Below are positions 8,919 to 21,402 of a DNA stretch of 64,000 nucleotides, one piece after another (the stretch's first letter is position 1; the number at the start of each line of letters is the position of its first letter). The notes beneath the pieces were generated by a model. The model saw nothing but the letters and a program-made list of their open reading frames with translations. It had not been told where the DNA came from and searched no databases. The stretch is taken from positions 124,001 to 188,000 of the forward strand of contig NZ_JVMD01000007.1 of assembly GCF_001056295.1 (NCBI RefSeq), written 5' to 3'. The DNA is from Corynebacterium halotolerans (GTDB taxonomy: Bacteria > Actinomycetota > Actinomycetes > Mycobacteriales > Mycobacteriaceae). Made by a program: the position numbers and the translations under genes.

Positions 8919-11900
8919 ATGGGGGATGCGCGCACGCGCTTGACGACGGCCGACGGCGGCACCGCCGCGGCCACGGCACGGGGTGCCGCGGGGACTGCGG
9001 TGGCGGGAGCGGCGGCGAAGATGCCGGGGGCGGCGGGGATGGCCGTGGCGATGGAGCCGCGGCCGGCGCCGGAACGCCCGCCGAGGGTGCCCGGGCCGCA
9101 GCCGAGGCCGGGGGACATCCGGCCCGATGCGCCGCCGGAGGCGCCGGAAGCGAAGCCGGTGCCGCTGATGCGGGCGCTGCTGCCCGTGGTCATGCTCGTC
9201 GCGGTGGTGGGCATGGTCGCGGTGATGGTGGTGTCGGGCTCGGGGCGCAACCCGATCACGTTCATGTTTCCGCTGCTCATGGTGGTCTCGACATTGGGCA
9301 TGATGGCCGGCGGTGCGTCGGGCGCGGCCGATGCGGGGCCCGCCCGGCGCGACTACCAGCGGCACCTGGCCAGCGTGCGCCGGGCGGTGGCGGTGGCGGT
9401 GGGCATGCAGCGGGCCAGCGTGGTCCACGTCCACCCCGACCCCGCCGATGCCTGGACCTTCGCGGGCACGTGGCGCATGTGGGAGCGCGACCCGGGCGAC
9501 GATGATTTCGGCGCCGTGCGCATCGGCACCGGCCCCCACGGTCCGGCCACGCCGGTGACGCCGCCTGCGGTGGCCGCCCCGGAGAAGCTCGACCCGGTGT
9601 CGGCGGTGGCGCTGCGGCACGTGGTGAGGTCGGCGCGGTCGGTGCCGGATCTGCCCATCGCCGTCGACGTCCGGGCGTTCCCCCTGGTGGCGTTGGGTGG
9701 TGACGGGGACGCGGCCCTGGCGCTCGCGCGGGCGATGATCGCGCAGCTGGCGGTGGCCCATCACCCGGAGGACCTGGCCATCGCCGTCGTCGGCGTCGGC
9801 CCGGAGTGGGAGTGGGCGAAGTGGCTGCCCCACAACGCCCATCCGCGCCGGGCGGATGCGTCGGGGCCGGCGAGGCTGCGCGCATCGACGGTGCCGGAGC
9901 TCGCCGACGCCCTGGCCGGCGTCGATGTGCCGCTGCTCGTGATCGTCGCCGATGGCCGGGACCTCGACCGCGAGCCCGGGCACCTGGACGCGCTGCTCGG
10001 GATGCGCCCCGCGGCGGATGGCATCGTGTCCGTCCTCGCCGTGCCGGTGGACGGTGCGGGAGGTGATGGCGGTTCGGGCGGGACGGGCGGTGCCCACGTC
10101 GCGGGAGGCGCGGGCGGAGCGGGTGGCCGGACCATGGCCGCCGCCGTCGCGTCGGGTCTCGCGTTGACCGTCTCCGGGGGCCGGGTGCGCGCGACCACCG
10201 CCGCGGGTGAAGAGGACATCGCCGCCGCCGACGCGCTCGGCGCGGGCGCGGCGGAGGCGCTCGCCCGGAGGTTGTCGCCGCATGCCCCGAAGCGGGCCCA
10301 TCGCGATGGCGCCGTGGAACGCGACCCCGTGCTGGCGGAGCTCGATCTGGCGCCGCCGCCGACGGTGCTGCGCTTCCGCGAGCGACTCGGTCCCGAGCGC
10401 CTGCGCATCCCGGTCGGGCTCGGCGCGGACGGGTCGGTGCTGCACCTGGACCTGAAGGAGTCCGCCGAGGGCGGCGTCGGCCCGCACGGCCTGTGCATCG
10501 GCGCGACGGGGTCGGGCAAGTCGGAGTTCCTCAAGTCGGCGGTGCTCGCGCTGGCCGCCACGCATGGCCCGGACCAGCTCAACCTGGTGCTCGTGGACTT
10601 CAAGGGCGGTGCGACGTTCCTGGGGCTGGAAGGTCTGCCGCACGTGTCGGCGGTGATCACCAACCTCGCCGACGAGCTCGTCCTCGTCGACCGCATGCAG
10701 GACGCCATCCGCGGCGAGATGACCCGCCGCCAGGAGCTGCTGCGTTCCTCGGGCAACTTCCCGGGCGTCGCCGAGTACGAGGCCGCGCGCCGGGCCGGCC
10801 GCACGGACCTGAAGCCGCTGCCGGCGCTGGTCATCGTGGTCGACGAGTTCTCGGAGCTGCTGGGCCACCGCCCGGAGTTCGCCGAGCTCTTCGTGGCCGT
10901 CGGTCGCCTGGGCCGTTCGCTGCACATGCATCTGCTGTTGGCCAGCCAGCGTCTGGAGGAGGGCCGCCTGCGCGGGCTGGACAGCCACCTGTCCTACCGG
11001 GTGGGCCTGAAGACCTTCTCCGCCGCCGAATCCCGCAGCGTCCTCGGCGTCCCCGACGCCCACCACCTGCCGGCCACGCCGGGCGCCGGTTTCCTCAAGA
11101 CCGACGCGGGCGCGCCCGTCCGCTTCCACTCCGCCTACGTGTCCGGGCCGGTGCCCGCGGTTGCCGCGGCCGGGCGGCACGGCCCCGGGGCGGCTGCGGG
11201 TGCGCGGGTGTCGGCGTTCGCGGCCGCGGGCGGGCCGGCGGTCGACGGCGCCGGCGAGCGTGACGACGCATCGGAGACGGCGCGGAACCGGGAGCCGTCG
11301 CACAGCATCCTGGACGCCACCGTCGCCGCGATGGCCGGGCACCCGCATGCCGCGCACCGGGTGTGGCTGCCGCCGCTGCCGGCCCGGACCGCACTCGCCG
11401 ACGCCGTCGACTCGTCGCTGCCGCCGCTGACGGCATCGGTGGGGCTCATCGACCGGCCGCTGGAGCAGCGACAGGACCCCTACGTCGTGGATCTGTCGGG
11501 CCCTGGCGGGCATGCCGCGATCGTCGGCGCGCCGCGGTCGGGCAAATCTACGGCGGTGCGCACGCTTGTGGCATCGCTGGCGCTGACGACGCCGCCGGAA
11601 AAGCTCCACGTCCACGTCATCGACTACGGCGCGGGCGGCCTGGCGGATCTCGCGGAACTGCCCCACGTGGCGTCGGTGACGCACCGCGGCGACGTCGACA
11701 AGCTCAACCGCGTGGTGTCGGCGATGTCGTCGGAGGTCGCCGAACGCGAGGAACGGCACCGCGAACGGGGCTGGCGCACCATCGCCGAGGCGCGGGCCGG
11801 CGGGGAACCGGATGTGCTGCTCGTCGTCGACGGGTGGCCGGCGCTGCGGCAGGAGCACCAGAACCTCGGCGACCGGGTGCAGGCGATCCTGTCGGATGGC

Positions 11901-12983
11901 CTGGCCGTCGGCGTGCACGTGGCGCTGACCGCGCACCGGTGGACCGAGCTGCGGCCGGCGGTGCGCGACCTGCTGGGCACCCGCATCGAACTGCGGCAGG
12001 CGGAGGCCATCGACTCCGTCATCGACCGCAAGGCCGCGAAACTCGTGCCGGACGCGCCGGGCCGGGGGCTGTCGCCGGACGGATGCGGTGCGCTGATCGC
12101 GCTGTGCGGGCCCGACGACGTCGCCGAAGTGGCCCGATCGTGCGGCGCGCGGGGCGACGCCCGGGTGCCGCAGTTGAAGCTCCTGCCAGCGCGGGTCGGC
12201 TGGGACGCCGTCGAAGCGGCCGTGGCGTCGGGCGCGGTGGCCGCGGGCCTGGACGAGGAAGCCCTGGCGCCCGTGACCTTCGACGCCGACCGTGACCGCC
12301 ACCTGCTGATCTTCGGGTCCGCGGGCTCCGGGCGCACCACCGCGCTGCGCACCATGATCGCCGGGCTGCTGCGGACGCGGCCGACGCTGAAGCTCCTGGT
12401 GGTCGATTACCGCCGCGGACTGCTCGACGCCGTGCCCGCGGACCGCCTGGCGGGATACGCGGGATCGCCGGCGGTGGCCGAACCGATGGTCGCCGAACTG
12501 GCCGCGGCGCTGCGCGGGCGGCTGCCGGGCCCGGACGTCACCCCGGAGCGGCTGCGGGCGCGCGACTGGTGGACCGGGCCGGACATCGCGGTGGTGGTGG
12601 ACGACTACGACCTCGTGTCGGGCTCGCGGGGGTCGCCGCTGACGCCGCTGGGGGAGTTCATCCCGCACGCCGCGGACATCGGCCTGCACGTGGTGCTGGC
12701 CCGGCGCACCGGTGCCGCGACCCGGTCGCTGCATGACCCGGTGCTCGGGGCGGCGAAGGACCAGGGCGCGACGGGCCTGGTGCTCGACGGCTCCCGCGAC
12801 GACGGGCCGCTGATGGGCGTGGCCCTGAGGCAGCGTCCGCCCGGCCGCGGCACGTGGGTCGAACACGGCAAGCCGCCGCGCGTGATGCAGGTGGCGCTGC
12901 CGCCGGAGGAAAAGGTCGCGCTGCCGTCAAAGGAAAAGGTGGCGCCGCCGCCGGAGGGGAACGGAGATGCCGATGAACGCTGA
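8919..12983 (+). CDS. eccC: ESX-4 ATPase EccC (FtsK/SpoIIIE type)
   Basis: EccC is the motor that recognises and drives WXG100 substrates through the ESX channel. This single-chain 1354-residue version has an Ala/Pro-rich N-terminal tail, two helices at about 90-130 (LLPVVMLVAVVGMVAVMVV; FMFPLLMVVSTLGMMAGG) and three ATPase modules. Their Walker A motifs are GATGSGKS (528-535), GAPRSGKS (870-877) and GSAGSGRT (1133-1140). The third has Arg instead of the usual Lys, so that module may bind nucleotide poorly. Walker B strands are visible, for example LVIVVDEFSELL in module 1 and IAVVVDDYDLV in module 3. The ATG at 8919 follows CGGGGGAGGG. Confidence 0.95.
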   Translation: MGDARTRLTTADGGTAAATARGAAGTAVAGAAAKMPGAAGMAVAMEPRPAPERPPRVPGPQPRPGDIRPDAPPEAPEAKPVPLMRALLPVVMLVAVVGMVAVMVVSGSGRNPITFMFPLLMVVSTLGMMAGGASGAADAGPARRDYQRHLASVRRAVAVAVGMQRASVVHVHPDPADAWTFAGTWRMWERDPGDDDFGAVRIGTGPHGPATPVTPPAVAAPEKLDPVSAVALRHVVRSARSVPDLPIAVDVRAFPLVALGGDGDAALALARAMIAQLAVAHHPEDLAIAVVGVGPEWEWAKWLPHNAHPRRADASGPARLRASTVPELADALAGVDVPLLVIVADGRDLDREPGHLDALLGMRPAADGIVSVLAVPVDGAGGDGGSGGTGGAHVAGGAGGAGGRTMAAAVASGLALTVSGGRVRATTAAGEEDIAAADALGAGAAEALARRLSPHAPKRAHRDGAVERDPVLAELDLAPPPTVLRFRERLGPERLRIPVGLGADGSVLHLDLKESAEGGVGPHGLCIGATGSGKSEFLKSAVLALAATHGPDQLNLVLVDFKGGATFLGLEGLPHVSAVITNLADELVLVDRMQDAIRGEMTRRQELLRSSGNFPGVAEYEAARRAGRTDLKPLPALVIVVDEFSELLGHRPEFAELFVAVGRLGRSLHMHLLLASQRLEEGRLRGLDSHLSYRVGLKTFSAAESRSVLGVPDAHHLPATPGAGFLKTDAGAPVRFHSAYVSGPVPAVAAAGRHGPGAAAGARVSAFAAAGGPAVDGAGERDDASETARNREPSHSILDATVAAMAGHPHAAHRVWLPPLPARTALADAVDSSLPPLTASVGLIDRPLEQRQDPYVVDLSGPGGHAAIVGAPRSGKSTAVRTLVASLALTTPPEKLHVHVIDYGAGGLADLAELPHVASVTHRGDVDKLNRVVSAMSSEVAEREERHRERGWRTIAEARAGGEPDVLLVVDGWPALRQEHQNLGDRVQAILSDGLAVGVHVALTAHRWTELRPAVRDLLGTRIELRQAEAIDSVIDRKAAKLVPDAPGRGLSPDGCGALIALCGPDDVAEVARSCGARGDARVPQLKLLPARVGWDAVEAAVASGAVAAGLDEEALAPVTFDADRDRHLLIFGSAGSGRTTALRTMIAGLLRTRPTLKLLVVDYRRGLLDAVPADRLAGYAGSPAVAEPMVAELAAALRGRLPGPDVTPERLRARDWWTGPDIAVVVDDYDLVSGSRGSPLTPLGEFIPHAADIGLHVVLARRTGAATRSLHDPVLGAAKDQGATGLVLDGSRDDGPLMGVALRQRPPGRGTWVEHGKPPRVMQVALPPEEKVALPSKEKVAPPPEGNGDADER

Positions 12984-14367
12984 AGCCCATCCCGGCCCGC
13001 GGGTGCTCCACGCCTGGGGTCCGGCGGCGCGGGGACCGGAGGGGGATGCGGCGACGATCGATGGGTTCGACGCTGCCCCGGATGTCGTGATCACCCCGTC
13101 GTACTGGGGCGGCAGGCGCCGCGAGCTGTTCGCGGAGGAGCTGGTCCGGCGCGGTTTCGACCCCCGGATCGGGGATGTCGCCACCGAGCTGATGGGCCTG
13201 GAGCGCCCCGCCGTGGGGCACAGTTTCCTCGTGGAGGTCGAGCCCGGCCGCATCTGCGTCTCGCGCCTCGACTTCGACTCCGGGCTCGCCGATTCGAGGT
13301 TGTCCTTTCGCGGCGGCGACGCGATCGAGATCATCGGCGACGTGGCCGCGGAGTTGCTCGGGGCAGCCGGGGATGCGGTGGGTGATGTGGGCGGCGGGCA
13401 TGTCGTGGGAATCGGGGACGCCGTCGGCATCGACGACCTGCTCGAACGTTCGGATGCGGAGTTCATCGTCGCCGCGGACGACGACCGCCTACTTTCGGAC
13501 ATGCGCCGGCGAGGTTGGCTGGCGTTCCCCGTGCCGGTTGAACTGCTGGGGGCGCGGAGGCACGGCCCCGATGGAGACTCCGACGACGGGAGCGTGGTCG
13601 ATGGCCCGCCCACGGTCGAAGACGCTCCCGATGGCCTGGACATCGCCGCTCTGCGCCGCCGCGCCCGCGACCTTTCACGAGCGCCCCGACGGCCGCGCCA
13701 CCGGCTCCTTCCCGTGCCGTCGCTGGCCGCAGCCGCCCTGGCCTGCGTCGTCGCCGCGATCGCGATCGTCCTCATCGTCGACGGTCCCGTCGGGGCGGCG
13801 TGGCGCGACGAAACGGTGGTGGCCGCCGCGGCGGAAGAACCCGACGGAGCCGCGCGCCCGGCGCCGGAAGCGGAGCCCGCGCCGACCGATTCCGTGCCGA
13901 CCGATCCCGTGCCGACCGATCCCGCGGCCCCGAAGGCCGGCGCGAGACCTCCGGCGCGGGAGCTGGCGGGCAAGGGCGTCCGCGTCGAAATGCCGGAGGG
14001 ATGGCGCATCGACGACGCCGCCGGGGGCGATGCACTGGTCCTCGTCGACGGCGGCACCATGCGCGTGCTCGTGTCGGCCGGCCGGTTGCCGGCGGGAACG
14101 GACGTCGACGCGCTGGCCGCCGGCCTCGCCGAGCACGCGGCGGGAACACCGGGGATGGGCGCGGTGCGCCGGGAGGTTCTCGAGGGCCTCGATGTCGTGG
14201 TCCACGAGGAACGGCCCGCCGACGGGTCCGTCGTCCTGTGGCAGCACCGGGTGGCCGACGGGTGGCAGATCTCCGTCGGCTGCCAATTCCGCGGCGCGAC
14301 GATCCCGCAGGTCCGCCCGATCTGCGGCGAAGCCGTGCGCACCGCCGCAGTGGACGAGCGCCGGTGA
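12967..14367 (+). CDS. type VII secretion-associated protein, Rv3446c family
   Basis: A 466-residue protein whose start overlaps the end of eccC, as Rv3446c does in the M. tuberculosis ESX-4 operon. Residues 1-220 form a cytoplasmic part that may be actin/ASKHA-like but is degenerate. A single helix lies at about 240-262 (LAAAALACVVAAIAIVLIV). An Ala/Pro linker carries three direct repeats of TDPVP. The last 140 residues form the conserved extracytoplasmic domain (VRVEMPEGWRIDD onwards, with a late Cys pair GCQF/RPICG). Its precise function in secretion is not established. Position and domain order make the family assignment firm. Confidence 0.85.
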   Translation: MPMNAEAHPGPRVLHAWGPAARGPEGDAATIDGFDAAPDVVITPSYWGGRRRELFAEELVRRGFDPRIGDVATELMGLERPAVGHSFLVEVEPGRICVSRLDFDSGLADSRLSFRGGDAIEIIGDVAAELLGAAGDAVGDVGGGHVVGIGDAVGIDDLLERSDAEFIVAADDDRLLSDMRRRGWLAFPVPVELLGARRHGPDGDSDDGSVVDGPPTVEDAPDGLDIAALRRRARDLSRAPRRPRHRLLPVPSLAAAALACVVAAIAIVLIVDGPVGAAWRDETVVAAAAEEPDGAARPAPEAEPAPTDSVPTDPVPTDPAAPKAGARPPARELAGKGVRVEMPEGWRIDDAAGGDALVLVDGGTMRVLVSAGRLPAGTDVDALAAGLAEHAAGTPGMGAVRREVLEGLDVVVHEERPADGSVVLWQHRVADGWQISVGCQFRGATIPQVRPICGEAVRTAAVDERR

Positions 14368-14401
14368 CGGGGGTGGCCCGGGGGAGGGGCGGAAAAAAGA
14401 T

Positions 14402-14427
14402 GGAACCGATCGGCGCCGGGGCGCGTC
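14402..14427 (+). promoter_or_regulatory. ECF-sigma (SigM-like) promoter of the WXG100 pair
   Basis: GGAAC at 14402-14406 and CGTC at 14424-14427 are separated by 17 bases, the ECF promoter pattern attributed to SigM in mycobacteria (GGAAC-N16-18-CGTC). It lies 135 bases before the first WXG100 gene. A nearly identical stretch, including surrounding bases, recurs at 21403-21428. Confidence 0.6.
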
Positions 14428-14561
14428 CAATCATGTGGTGGCCGAGGAACGCACACCGGCCACCTGACCCGGTGCGGGGACCTCCGCACCGGAACCCGCG
14501 CCCGCGGCAGACGACGCGGGCGACACGATGGGCACGACACGAGAAATAGAGGGGGAATGAC

Positions 14562-14891
14562 ATGACCGACGGAATCTTCACCACCGAATCCGGCACGATG
14601 AAAACGACGGCGGGGGACGTCGACGGGGTCAACCAGGAAGTCTCCGGGGAGCTGAGCCGGCTGCGCGGCGTCGTCGACGGTCTGGCGGGGGAGTGGAAGG
14701 GCCAGGCCAAGCAGGCCTTCGATGACCTCATGATCCGGTGGGACGAGGCCGCGGCGAAGCTGTCCGGCGCGCTCACCGACATCGCCGAGAACATCCGCGC
14801 CAACGCCGGCTCCTTCGACGACGGCGAGGAAACCGGCGTGGCGGACCTCAACCGCGTCAGCGCCTCCGGCGGCGGGCTGCTGAACCTGTGA
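14562..14891 (+). CDS. esxU: WXG100 protein, EsxU-like ESX-4 substrate
   Basis: A 109-residue helical hairpin protein. The turn motif W45-K-G47 sits between two amphipathic helices (about 13-42 and 48-82), as in all WXG100 secreted substrates. The C-terminal tail does not contain the usual Y-x-x-x-D/E export motif; F85-D-D-G-E89 stands at the equivalent place. It is the first of two adjacent WXG100 genes between the Rv3446c-family gene and rplM, exactly the esxU-esxT position in M. tuberculosis. It should pair with the next product and be exported by EccC. The ATG follows GAGGGGGAA. Confidence 0.88.
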   Translation: MTDGIFTTESGTMKTTAGDVDGVNQEVSGELSRLRGVVDGLAGEWKGQAKQAFDDLMIRWDEAAAKLSGALTDIAENIRANAGSFDDGEETGVADLNRVSASGGGLLNL

Positions 14892-14970
14892 CGCCGGCGC
14901 CCCACCGGGCACCGCACCGGCCGCCGAGCGGCCACCGAACACCACGATCAACCATCACGAGGGGGACCAC

Positions 14971-15261
14971 ATGACCGACACCATCCGCTACCAATTCGGC
15001 TCCATCGCCGCCGGCGCAGCCGACATCCGCGCCACCTCCGGGCACATCCAGACGCTGCTCGGCGACCTGAAGTCCCGCATCGCCCCGATGACCGCCACCT
15101 GGGAGGGCGATTCGGCGGTCGCGTACGAGGAAGCCCAGCGCAAGTGGGACGACTCCGCCACCGACCTCAACCAGATCCTGGACACCATCGCCCGCACCGT
15201 CGAAGAGGGCAACGACCGCATGTCCGACATCAACCGCCGCGCTGCCGCCAGCTGGGGCTGA
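14971..15261 (+). CDS. esxT: WXG100 protein, EsxT-like ESX-4 substrate
   Basis: The 96-residue partner of the preceding protein. W44-E-G46 forms the turn between helices of about 12-40 and 48-85. No Tyr lies near the C-terminus, so neither member of the pair carries a canonical Y-x-x-x-D/E signal. The ATG follows CACGAGGGGGACC. The gene is 79 bases after its partner and they are probably co-transcribed. Confidence 0.88.
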   Translation: MTDTIRYQFGSIAAGAADIRATSGHIQTLLGDLKSRIAPMTATWEGDSAVAYEEAQRKWDDSATDLNQILDTIARTVEEGNDRMSDINRRAAASWG

Positions 15262-15596
15262 CCGGCCACCGCGCAGCCGTTTCACGAACCGCTGCGCGAA
15301 CTGCTCGACGGACTGCTTTACGACGGCCGATGCCACCGCCCCGCACCCGGGGCGGATGCATCGGCCGCACCCGTTCACCGGCGCCGACGCGTTTTGGATT
15401 GCGGCGCCCGCACCGGTAAAGTAGGTCGCCTGTGTGCACCCCACTCCCGCACGCGCGACGAAACACGCCCCACGCCGGGCGTCGTCAAGCGAAAAAGCGG
15501 CGAGCACAACCTCCCCGGGTCTCCACCGGCCGCCGGGGGCAGGGCACGCGGCGCACACCGGCCGGCAGAATCACACGGACCCGTAAAGGAGTCATG
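15262..15596 (+). promoter_or_regulatory. rplM leader region with sigma-A promoter
   Basis: This 335-base gap contains no gene. TTGGAT (15394-15399), 17 bases, then TAAAGT (15417-15422) is a good housekeeping promoter for rplM-rpsI, giving a leader of about 165 bases. Such leaders often bind the L13 protein for feedback control; I cannot confirm the fold. Two copies of the dispersed GCTT-NN-CGACG motif face each other at 15315-15325 and 15480-15490. Confidence 0.55.
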
Positions 15597-16040
15597 TTGT
15601 CTACTTTCCACCCCAAGGACGGTGACATCGAGCGCAAGTGGTACGTCATCGACGCCACTGACGTCGTGCTCGGTCGCCTCGCCACCCACGCCGCCGACCT
15701 GCTGCGCGGCAAGGGCAAGGCCTACTTCGCCCCCAACGTCGACTGCGGCGACCACGTCATCGTGATCAACGCCGACAAGATCCACATCTCCTCCAACAAG
15801 CGGGACCGCGAGATGCGCTACCGCCACTCCGGCTTCCCGGGCGGCCTCAAGTCGATGACCCTGGGACGCTCCCTCGAGCTGCACCCCGAGCGCGTCGTCG
15901 CCGAGGCCATCGAGGGCATGATGCCGCACAACAAGCTGTCGCGTCAGTCCATCAAGAAGCTTCACGTCTACGCCGGCTCCGAGCACCCCTACGCCGGCCA
16001 GAAGCCCGAGAACTACGAGATCAAGGCGGTGGCGCAGTGA
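15597..16040 (+). CDS. rplM: 50S ribosomal protein L13
   Basis: This 147-residue protein has the L13 core: [35 protein letters not shown] and the C-terminal [11 protein letters not shown] stretch followed by [10 protein letters not shown]. An ATG lies three bases upstream, but the GGAG site is only two bases from it. The TTG at 15597 has a normal five-base spacing and gives the family's usual MSTFHPK start and length. It is translationally coupled to rpsI by a GTGA overlap. Confidence 0.95.
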   Translation: MSTFHPKDGDIERKWYVIDATDVVLGRLATHAADLLRGKGKAYFAPNVDCGDHVIVINADKIHISSNKRDREMRYRHSGFPGGLKSMTLGRSLELHPERVVAEAIEGMMPHNKLSRQSIKKLHVYAGSEHPYAGQKPENYEIKAVAQ

Positions 16041-16606
16041 CCAACCCCCAGGACACCAACGAGGCCCAGGTCGAGAACACCGAGGCCACCTACGACGACG
16101 TCCAGGCCGCGGCGGAAGCCGCCACCGAGGACTTCACCTCGACCATCGGCGAGGCCCTCGTCGATGAGACCGCCGAGGTCGAGGCCGACGACGCCGTCGT
16201 CGCCGAGCCCGCCGCCCTGGATCGCCCGATCCAGACCGTCGGTCGCCGCAAGCGCGCCATCGCCCGCGTCAACGTGACCGCCGGCACCGGCAAGATCACC
16301 TGCAACGGCCGCGACATCGAGGACTACTTCCCGAACAAGCTGCACCAGCAGGAGATCAAGGACCCGCTGGTCCTGCTCGAGCGCGAGAACCAGTTCGACA
16401 TCGCCGCCAACATCAACGGCGGCGGCCCGTCTGGCCAGGCCGGCGCCCTGCGCCTGGCCATCGCCCGCGCCCTCAACGAGTACAACCCGGAGGAGCGCGG
16501 CCAGCTGAAGAAGGCCGGCTTCCTCACCCGCGACGCCCGCGCCGTCGAGCGCAAGAAGGCCGGTCTGCACAAGGCCCGCCGCGCGCCGCAGTACTCCAAG
16601 CGCTAA
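16037..16606 (+). CDS. rpsI: 30S ribosomal protein S9
   Basis: A 189-residue S9 with an acidic N-terminal extension of about 55 residues, a feature of actinobacterial S9. The conserved core runs from [12 protein letters not shown] through [12 protein letters not shown] and [19 protein letters not shown] to the universal basic tail [17 protein letters not shown], whose last Arg reaches the ribosomal P site. The GTG start overlaps the rplM stop. Confidence 0.96.
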   Translation: MTNPQDTNEAQVENTEATYDDVQAAAEAATEDFTSTIGEALVDETAEVEADDAVVAEPAALDRPIQTVGRRKRAIARVNVTAGTGKITCNGRDIEDYFPNKLHQQEIKDPLVLLERENQFDIAANINGGGPSGQAGALRLAIARALNEYNPEERGQLKKAGFLTRDARAVERKKAGLHKARRAPQYSKR

Positions 16607-16689
16607 ACCGAAGCTTCGGCTTCGGGTGCCGCCGCCGGTTCGCCGGTGGTGGTGCGGTGCCGCCGGTTCGCCGGTGGAGTGCTTCACCG

Positions 16690-16728
16690 AAACGCCCCAT
16701 CCCTGGTTCGCCCGGGGTGGGGCGTTTT
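16690..16728 (+). terminator. terminator of rplM-rpsI
   Basis: AAACGCCCCATCCC pairs with GGGGTGGGGCGTTTT around a short loop, ending in TTTT. It lies about 85 bases after the rpsI stop. Upstream, GCCGCCGGTTCGCCGGTGG is present twice in tandem. Confidence 0.85.
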
Positions 16729-16859
16729 CGCGTTTTCGGGGGTTCGGCGATGCTCGGGTGCGCCAGTTTCCGCCACAGTTTCCGTCACCCGAGCCCGCAG
16801 ATGCGCCCGTTCCCGTCACCCGAGCCCGTAGATGCGCCAGTTTCCGCCACGCTCGCCGT

Positions 16860-16925
16860 AGATGCGCCAGTTACATGCAGATGCGCCAGTTGCAACGGGC
16901 GCATCTGCATGTAACTGGCGCATCT
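16860..16925. repeat. 66-bp near-perfect intergenic palindrome, family A
   Basis: Arms of 28 bases (AGATGCGCCAGTTACATGC, then AGATGCGCC) are perfectly complementary across a 10-base centre that itself contains GTTGCAAC. Single half-units of AGATGCGCC(A/C)GTT occur just upstream, about 16799-16870. A related palindrome lies at 60946-61013. The 16607-17060 gap has no gene. Confidence 0.85.
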
Positions 16926-16931
16926 GGAGGA

Positions 16932-17019
16932 GTGGGGCGCCGGGGCGGGAGCGGGCGCCCGGAGCCGGGGTGTGGAAGGAGGGGTGGGGCGCCGGGGCGG
17001 GAGCGGGCGCCCGGAGCCG
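16932..17019. repeat. perfect 36-bp direct repeat
   Basis: The 36 bases starting GTGGGGCGCCGGGGCGGG occur at 16932-16967 and again at 16984-17019 with 16 unrelated bases between. They lie between family A palindrome and the end of the convergent UvrA-like gene. No coding role is seen. Confidence 0.8.
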
Positions 17020-17060
17020 AGGGGCGGGGAAGGATGGCGCGCGGTGGCGCGCGGTGCGGC

Positions 17061-19724
<2,664 letters not shown>

Positions 19725-19902
19725 GGCGGCCTTCGGGGTCGGGGAGGGCGAGCCCCCATTGTCCTCCGGTCGGGGGTGGGCGGGCAATGGTCGGTGCGGG
19801 CCGCTGATGTGGGCGGGGGCGGGGGGTGGCACAATGTCGGGATACGGAAATCGGCCCCTTGACCGGGAGGTCGGCACCCGACGATCAGGAGTTGCATCTG
19901 AC

Positions 19903-21246
19903 ATGGCCCGTCTCTTCGGCACCGACGGTGTCCGCGGACTCGCGAACAAGACCCTCACCGCGCCTTTGGCGATGAAGCTGGGGGCCGCGGCCGCCACCGT
20001 CCTGACCCGGGGGTCGAACCCTGCCAAGCGCCGCCCGACGGCGATCATCGGCCGCGATCCGCGCGTGTCGGGCGAGATGCTCGCCGCCGCGATGGCCGCG
20101 GGCATGGCGTCGAAGGGCGTCGACGTGCTGCGCGTCGGGGTGCTGCCGACTCCGGCGGTGGCGTACCTGACGGACGATTACGGTGCCGACATGGGCGTGA
20201 TGATCTCCGCGTCGCACAACCCGATGCCCGACAACGGCATCAAGTTCTTCGCCGCCGGCGGCACGAAGCTCGACGACGCCGTGGAGAAGGAAATCGAGCG
20301 GGCGCTGCTGGACCTGGAGGAGGGCGGCCCGACGGGCACCGGCGTCGGCCGGGTCATCGAGGAGGCCCCGGACGGCCTGGACCGCTACCTGTTCCACCTG
20401 GCCAAGGCGGTGCCGGCGAAGCTCGACGGCATCCGCGTGGTGGTCGATTGCGCCAACGGCGCCGCGTCCGAGGCCGCCCCGCTGGCCTACGCCGCCGCGG
20501 GCGCGGATGTGGTGACCATCCACAATTCGCCGAATTCCTACAACATCAACGATGGATGCGGGTCGACGCACATCGATGTGCTGCAGAAGGCCGTCGTCGA
20601 GCATGGCGCGGATCTGGGCCTGGCCCACGACGGCGACGCCGACCGCTGCCTGGCGGTCGATTCGGAGGGCAACATCGTCGACGGCGATCAGATCATGGCG
20701 GTGCTGGCGCTGGCGATGAAGGAGCAGGGCCTGCTGCACCACAACACGCTGGTGGCGACGGTCATGTCGAACCTGGGCCTGAAGCTGGCGATGCAGGACA
20801 ACGGCATCGAGCTGCGCACCACGAAGGTCGGCGACCGGTACGTGCTGGCGGACCTCAACGCGGGCGGGTACTCGCTGGGCGGGGAGCAGTCGGGCCACGT
20901 GGTCATCCCGGATTTCGCCACGACGGGCGATGGCACGCTGACGGGCCTGTACCTGATGGCGCGGATGGCGACGACCGGCAAGTCCCTGTCGGAGTTGGCC
21001 GCGGTGATGAAGGTGCTGCCGCAGACGCTGATCAACGTGCCGGTGGCGGACAAGGCCGCCATCGCGGACGCCCCGGCGGTCAAGGAGGCCATCGCGCGGG
21101 CGGAGGAGGCTCTGGGCGACACCGGCCGGGTGCTGCTGCGCCCGTCGGGCACCGAGGAGCTGTTCCGCGTGATGGTGGAGGCCCCCGACGCCGAAACCGC
21201 CCGCCGCATCGCGGGCGAGCTGTCCGCGGTGGTCGCGGCGGTGTAG
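19903..21246 (+). CDS. glmM: phosphoglucosamine mutase
   Basis: GlmM converts glucosamine-6-phosphate to glucosamine-1-phosphate for UDP-GlcNAc and so peptidoglycan. The 447-residue protein opens with [12 protein letters not shown]. It has the phosphoserine active site [16 protein letters not shown], the metal loop DGDADRC, the sugar loop GGEQSGHV and the phosphate-binding end [14 protein letters not shown]. The ATG follows CAGGAG at a 10-base spacing. Its pathway partner glmS lies 3.7 kb downstream. Confidence 0.97.
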   Translation: MARLFGTDGVRGLANKTLTAPLAMKLGAAAATVLTRGSNPAKRRPTAIIGRDPRVSGEMLAAAMAAGMASKGVDVLRVGVLPTPAVAYLTDDYGADMGVMISASHNPMPDNGIKFFAAGGTKLDDAVEKEIERALLDLEEGGPTGTGVGRVIEEAPDGLDRYLFHLAKAVPAKLDGIRVVVDCANGAASEAAPLAYAAAGADVVTIHNSPNSYNINDGCGSTHIDVLQKAVVEHGADLGLAHDGDADRCLAVDSEGNIVDGDQIMAVLALAMKEQGLLHHNTLVATVMSNLGLKLAMQDNGIELRTTKVGDRYVLADLNAGGYSLGGEQSGHVVIPDFATTGDGTLTGLYLMARMATTGKSLSELAAVMKVLPQTLINVPVADKAAIADAPAVKEAIARAEEALGDTGRVLLRPSGTEELFRVMVEAPDAETARRIAGELSAVVAAV

Positions 21247-21291
21247 CTTCCGCGGCCGCGCCCCGGAATCCGGGTTCGCGGGCTGCTTTTC

Positions 21292-21337
21292 GCTTGACGA
21301 CGTCCCATGTGCGCGTGGGGCGTCGTCAAGCTTTTTT
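21292..21337 (+). terminator. glmM terminator built from an inverted pair of the dispersed motif
   Basis: GCTTGACGACG (21292-21302) and its exact complement CGTCGTCAAGC (21321-21331) form the stem, with an 18-base loop containing CCCATG/GTGGGG, followed by six T. This is a textbook intrinsic terminator, and both arms are copies of the GCTT-NN-CGACG motif found across the window. Confidence 0.9.
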
Positions 21338-21402
21338 CATGCTCTTTTCCGTGGGCGCGGTGGGGGCGGCCACCCCCGGACCGGGGCGGTGGGGAAACGG
21401 AT

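Noticed and set aside
7863..12866. Very long minus-strand frame of 1667 codons opposite eccC
   Set aside because: A GC-bias shadow of eccC rich in Arg, His and Gly, without motifs or start signals.
16750..17020. CRISPR array at the AGATGCGCC repeats
   Set aside because: Units are few, inverted and irregularly spaced, with no distinct spacers or cas genes.
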